From Verrucomicrobiia bacterium (GTDB lineage: Bacteria; Verrucomicrobiota; Verrucomicrobiia; Limisphaerales; JAUIHU01): a DNA stretch of 7,322 nucleotides. The DNA lies in contig JAUIHU010000213.1 in assembly GCA_030432175.1 (NCBI GenBank), positions 1 through 7,322 on the forward strand, given 5' to 3'. Position numbers and translations under genes: made by a program. The notes under the pieces were generated by a model. That model did not search any database. It was not told the origin of the DNA and was given only the letters and a program-made list of their open reading frames with translations. Positions 6,091 through 7,322 of the stretch are shown here, piece after piece (the first letter of the stretch is position 1; each line of letters opens with the position of its first letter).

Positions 6091-7322
6091 TTAATGAACT
6101 GTTTTCAGCGCATTGTCCGGATTTACCTCAAAGGCAACAGGTTTGAAATGAACTTCCATTTTTCCACCGGAATGCAACTGGAAGGCTGTGACGCCTTTCA
6201 AAGCGCCTTCCGGATCTTGCAAATCCACGCATTTTTTCCCATTAATCGCAGTTTGAATATGATGATCCACAGCCAGTATTTCGTAGGTATTCCATTCTCC
6301 CACTCGGACATGACTGTCACCTGGTCGATCCCATAAGAGGGCTCTTCCGTGCTCTTCATACAATTTGCCCCACCAGCCAGCGCCAATATCAGCTTGATAG
6401 CCTTTCACATCACCATTTTCAAGAACACTGCTGCGGAACTGAACTCCACTGTTTTCCGAGTTCGGATCCAGGCGCACTTTCAGGATCAGTCGAAAATCAC
6501 CCAGAAGCATCTGACTTTTCAGGAATTCATTGTGATCCAACCCTTCAGATCGACCGATGATCACTCCATCTTCAACGCTCCAAAGCGCCTCATCTCCATC
6601 CCAACCAGCCAGTGAGTTTCCATCAAAGAAAAGTCCGACATTGTCCGGAGTCGCTTCAATGACCGTCTGGGTGGAACTGCCAAGGTAGGCAATCAAGTCC
6701 CGTACATCCTGTTCCGAATAAGCTGCCAGCAAACCTTCAGGCATCATAGAGGTTTCGTCCTGTTCCATGCCGACGATTTCATCCTTGGGCAATGTCAATG
6801 TCTCGGTTGGCGTCAGAACTGTCCACGCCGAATCGTTTTGCCCGGTGACAATCCCTGTGACCACGCGAAAATCATCTGTTTCAAAGGTCGTGGATCGATA
6901 ATCATTGGGAATCACCGCATTCGGAGTCACGATGTTTTCCAGGATATAATCCAGATCGGCGCGATTGGATCCAGTAATGTCCGGTCCCACATTACCACCA
7001 ACGCCAAAGAGTTGGTGACATTGCTGACAGGTTTGACTGAAAAGTAATCGTCCATGAGCCAAGTCTGGCTCGGGCGCGTCTTCGTTTAGGACAATGGCTT
7101 TGAACTTCTCGATTTCCTTCAACTTCTCTTCTGGATTGTCACGAGCCACTCCCCATACCGAAGCGATGGCTTCATCAATACCCGCATCATCCAAACGACG
7201 CATTTGTCGAACCAGATCCGCGCTGACATCACGCGTGTCCACAGTTCCGTCCTTCATGGCTTGCACCAAAGCTTGGGCGAAAGATTTTCGTGAGACTAAA
7301 GTTGCTAATGCGTCTCTTTTTT
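6091..7322 (-). CDS. Cytochrome c-DUF1080 protein, 5' end outside window
   Basis: The frame is open to the right edge, so the gene is partial; about 409 residues are visible (numbered here from the edge). The sequence before the in-frame TTG at 7267-7269 (ALATLVSRKSFAQAL) is clearly coding and resembles the region preceding the heme domain in planctomycete-type heme-binding proteins (TIGR02603-like), so that TTG is not the start. A monoheme cytochrome c domain follows with CQQCH at 98-102 (7015-7029), VGPDITG (111-117) and a likely axial Met in SMMPEGL (191-197). From about 229 to 398 comes a DUF1080 domain (3-keto-disaccharide hydrolase family, LamG-like fold): GLFFDGNSLAGWDG, NSGVQFRS and VGEWNTYEI. 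Proteins of this design are usually large and exported; an electron-transfer domain coupled to a carbohydrate-active domain suggests sugar oxidation or cleavage. The substrate is unknown. A strong terminator follows. Confidence 0.93.
   Translation of the reverse strand, partial: KRDALATLVSRKSFAQALVQAMKDGTVDTRDVSADLVRQMRRLDDAGIDEAIASVWGVARDNPEEKLKEIEKFKAIVLNEDAPEPDLAHGRLLFSQTCQQCHQLFGVGGNVGPDITGSNRADLDYILENIVTPNAVIPNDYRSTTFETDDFRVVTGIVTGQNDSAWTVLTPTETLTLPKDEIVGMEQDETSMMPEGLLAAYSEQDVRDLIAYLGSSTQTVIEATPDNVGLFFDGNSLAGWDGDEALWSVEDGVIIGRSEGLDHNEFLKSQMLLGDFRLILKVRLDPNSENSGVQFRSSVLENGDVKGYQADIGAGWWGKLYEEHGRALLWDRPGDSHVRVGEWNTYEILAVDHHIQTAINGKKCVDLQDPEGALKGVTAFQLHSGGKMEVHFKPVAFEVNPDNALKTVH

Noticed and set aside
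1..7322. CRISPR arrays, tRNA or rRNA genes, insertion sequences with transposases, integrases
   Set aside because: I saw no regularly spaced direct repeats, no cloverleaf or rRNA motifs, and no transposase or recombinase motifs in any frame.

Overview
This 7.3-kb window is bacterial. Its protein families point to Verrucomicrobiota, or a related Planctomycetota-like lineage. The evidence is an exported Gfo/Idh/MocA protein, an exported PQQ-type beta-propeller opening with the DWPQWRG signature, and a planctomycete-type cytochrome c domain joined to a DUF1080 domain. Base composition is balanced by eye. Every confident gene lies on the minus strand, so transcription runs from right to left, and most starts lack a convincing Shine-Dalgarno sequence.

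In transcription order: at the right edge (6091-7322) is the C-terminal part of a large cytochrome c-DUF1080 protein whose 5' end lies outside the window. It ends at a strong terminator (6039-6080). A small four-helix membrane protein of unknown function follows (5579-6016). Next is a 312-base gene-free leader (5267-5578). It holds a 20-bp inverted repeat, a hairpin with a possible pseudoknot, and a terminator-like hairpin in front of metY. Then come metY (3986-5266) and metX (2800-3960), separated by 25 bases. A 178-base gap without a visible terminator leads to the PQQ-propeller gene (1362-2621), then a clear terminator (1280-1309) and the exported oxidoreductase-like gene (219-1262). The last 218 bases hold a hairpin, a 9-base periodic repeat, and a doubtful partial reading frame with a good ribosome binding site.

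Functionally, metX and metY form a two-step methionine branch. MetX acylates homoserine, and MetY replaces the acyl group with sulfide to give homocysteine. The flanking genes look like the exported carbohydrate-handling and redox repertoire common in these phyla and have no obvious link to methionine synthesis.

The most interesting part is the metYX leader. It is laid out like a riboswitch or attenuator (folded element, then terminator, then start of a sulfur gene), but I do not see the conserved cores of the SAM or SAH riboswitch classes I know. It is a candidate for an undescribed regulatory RNA. That is inference from pairing done by eye and needs comparative support.
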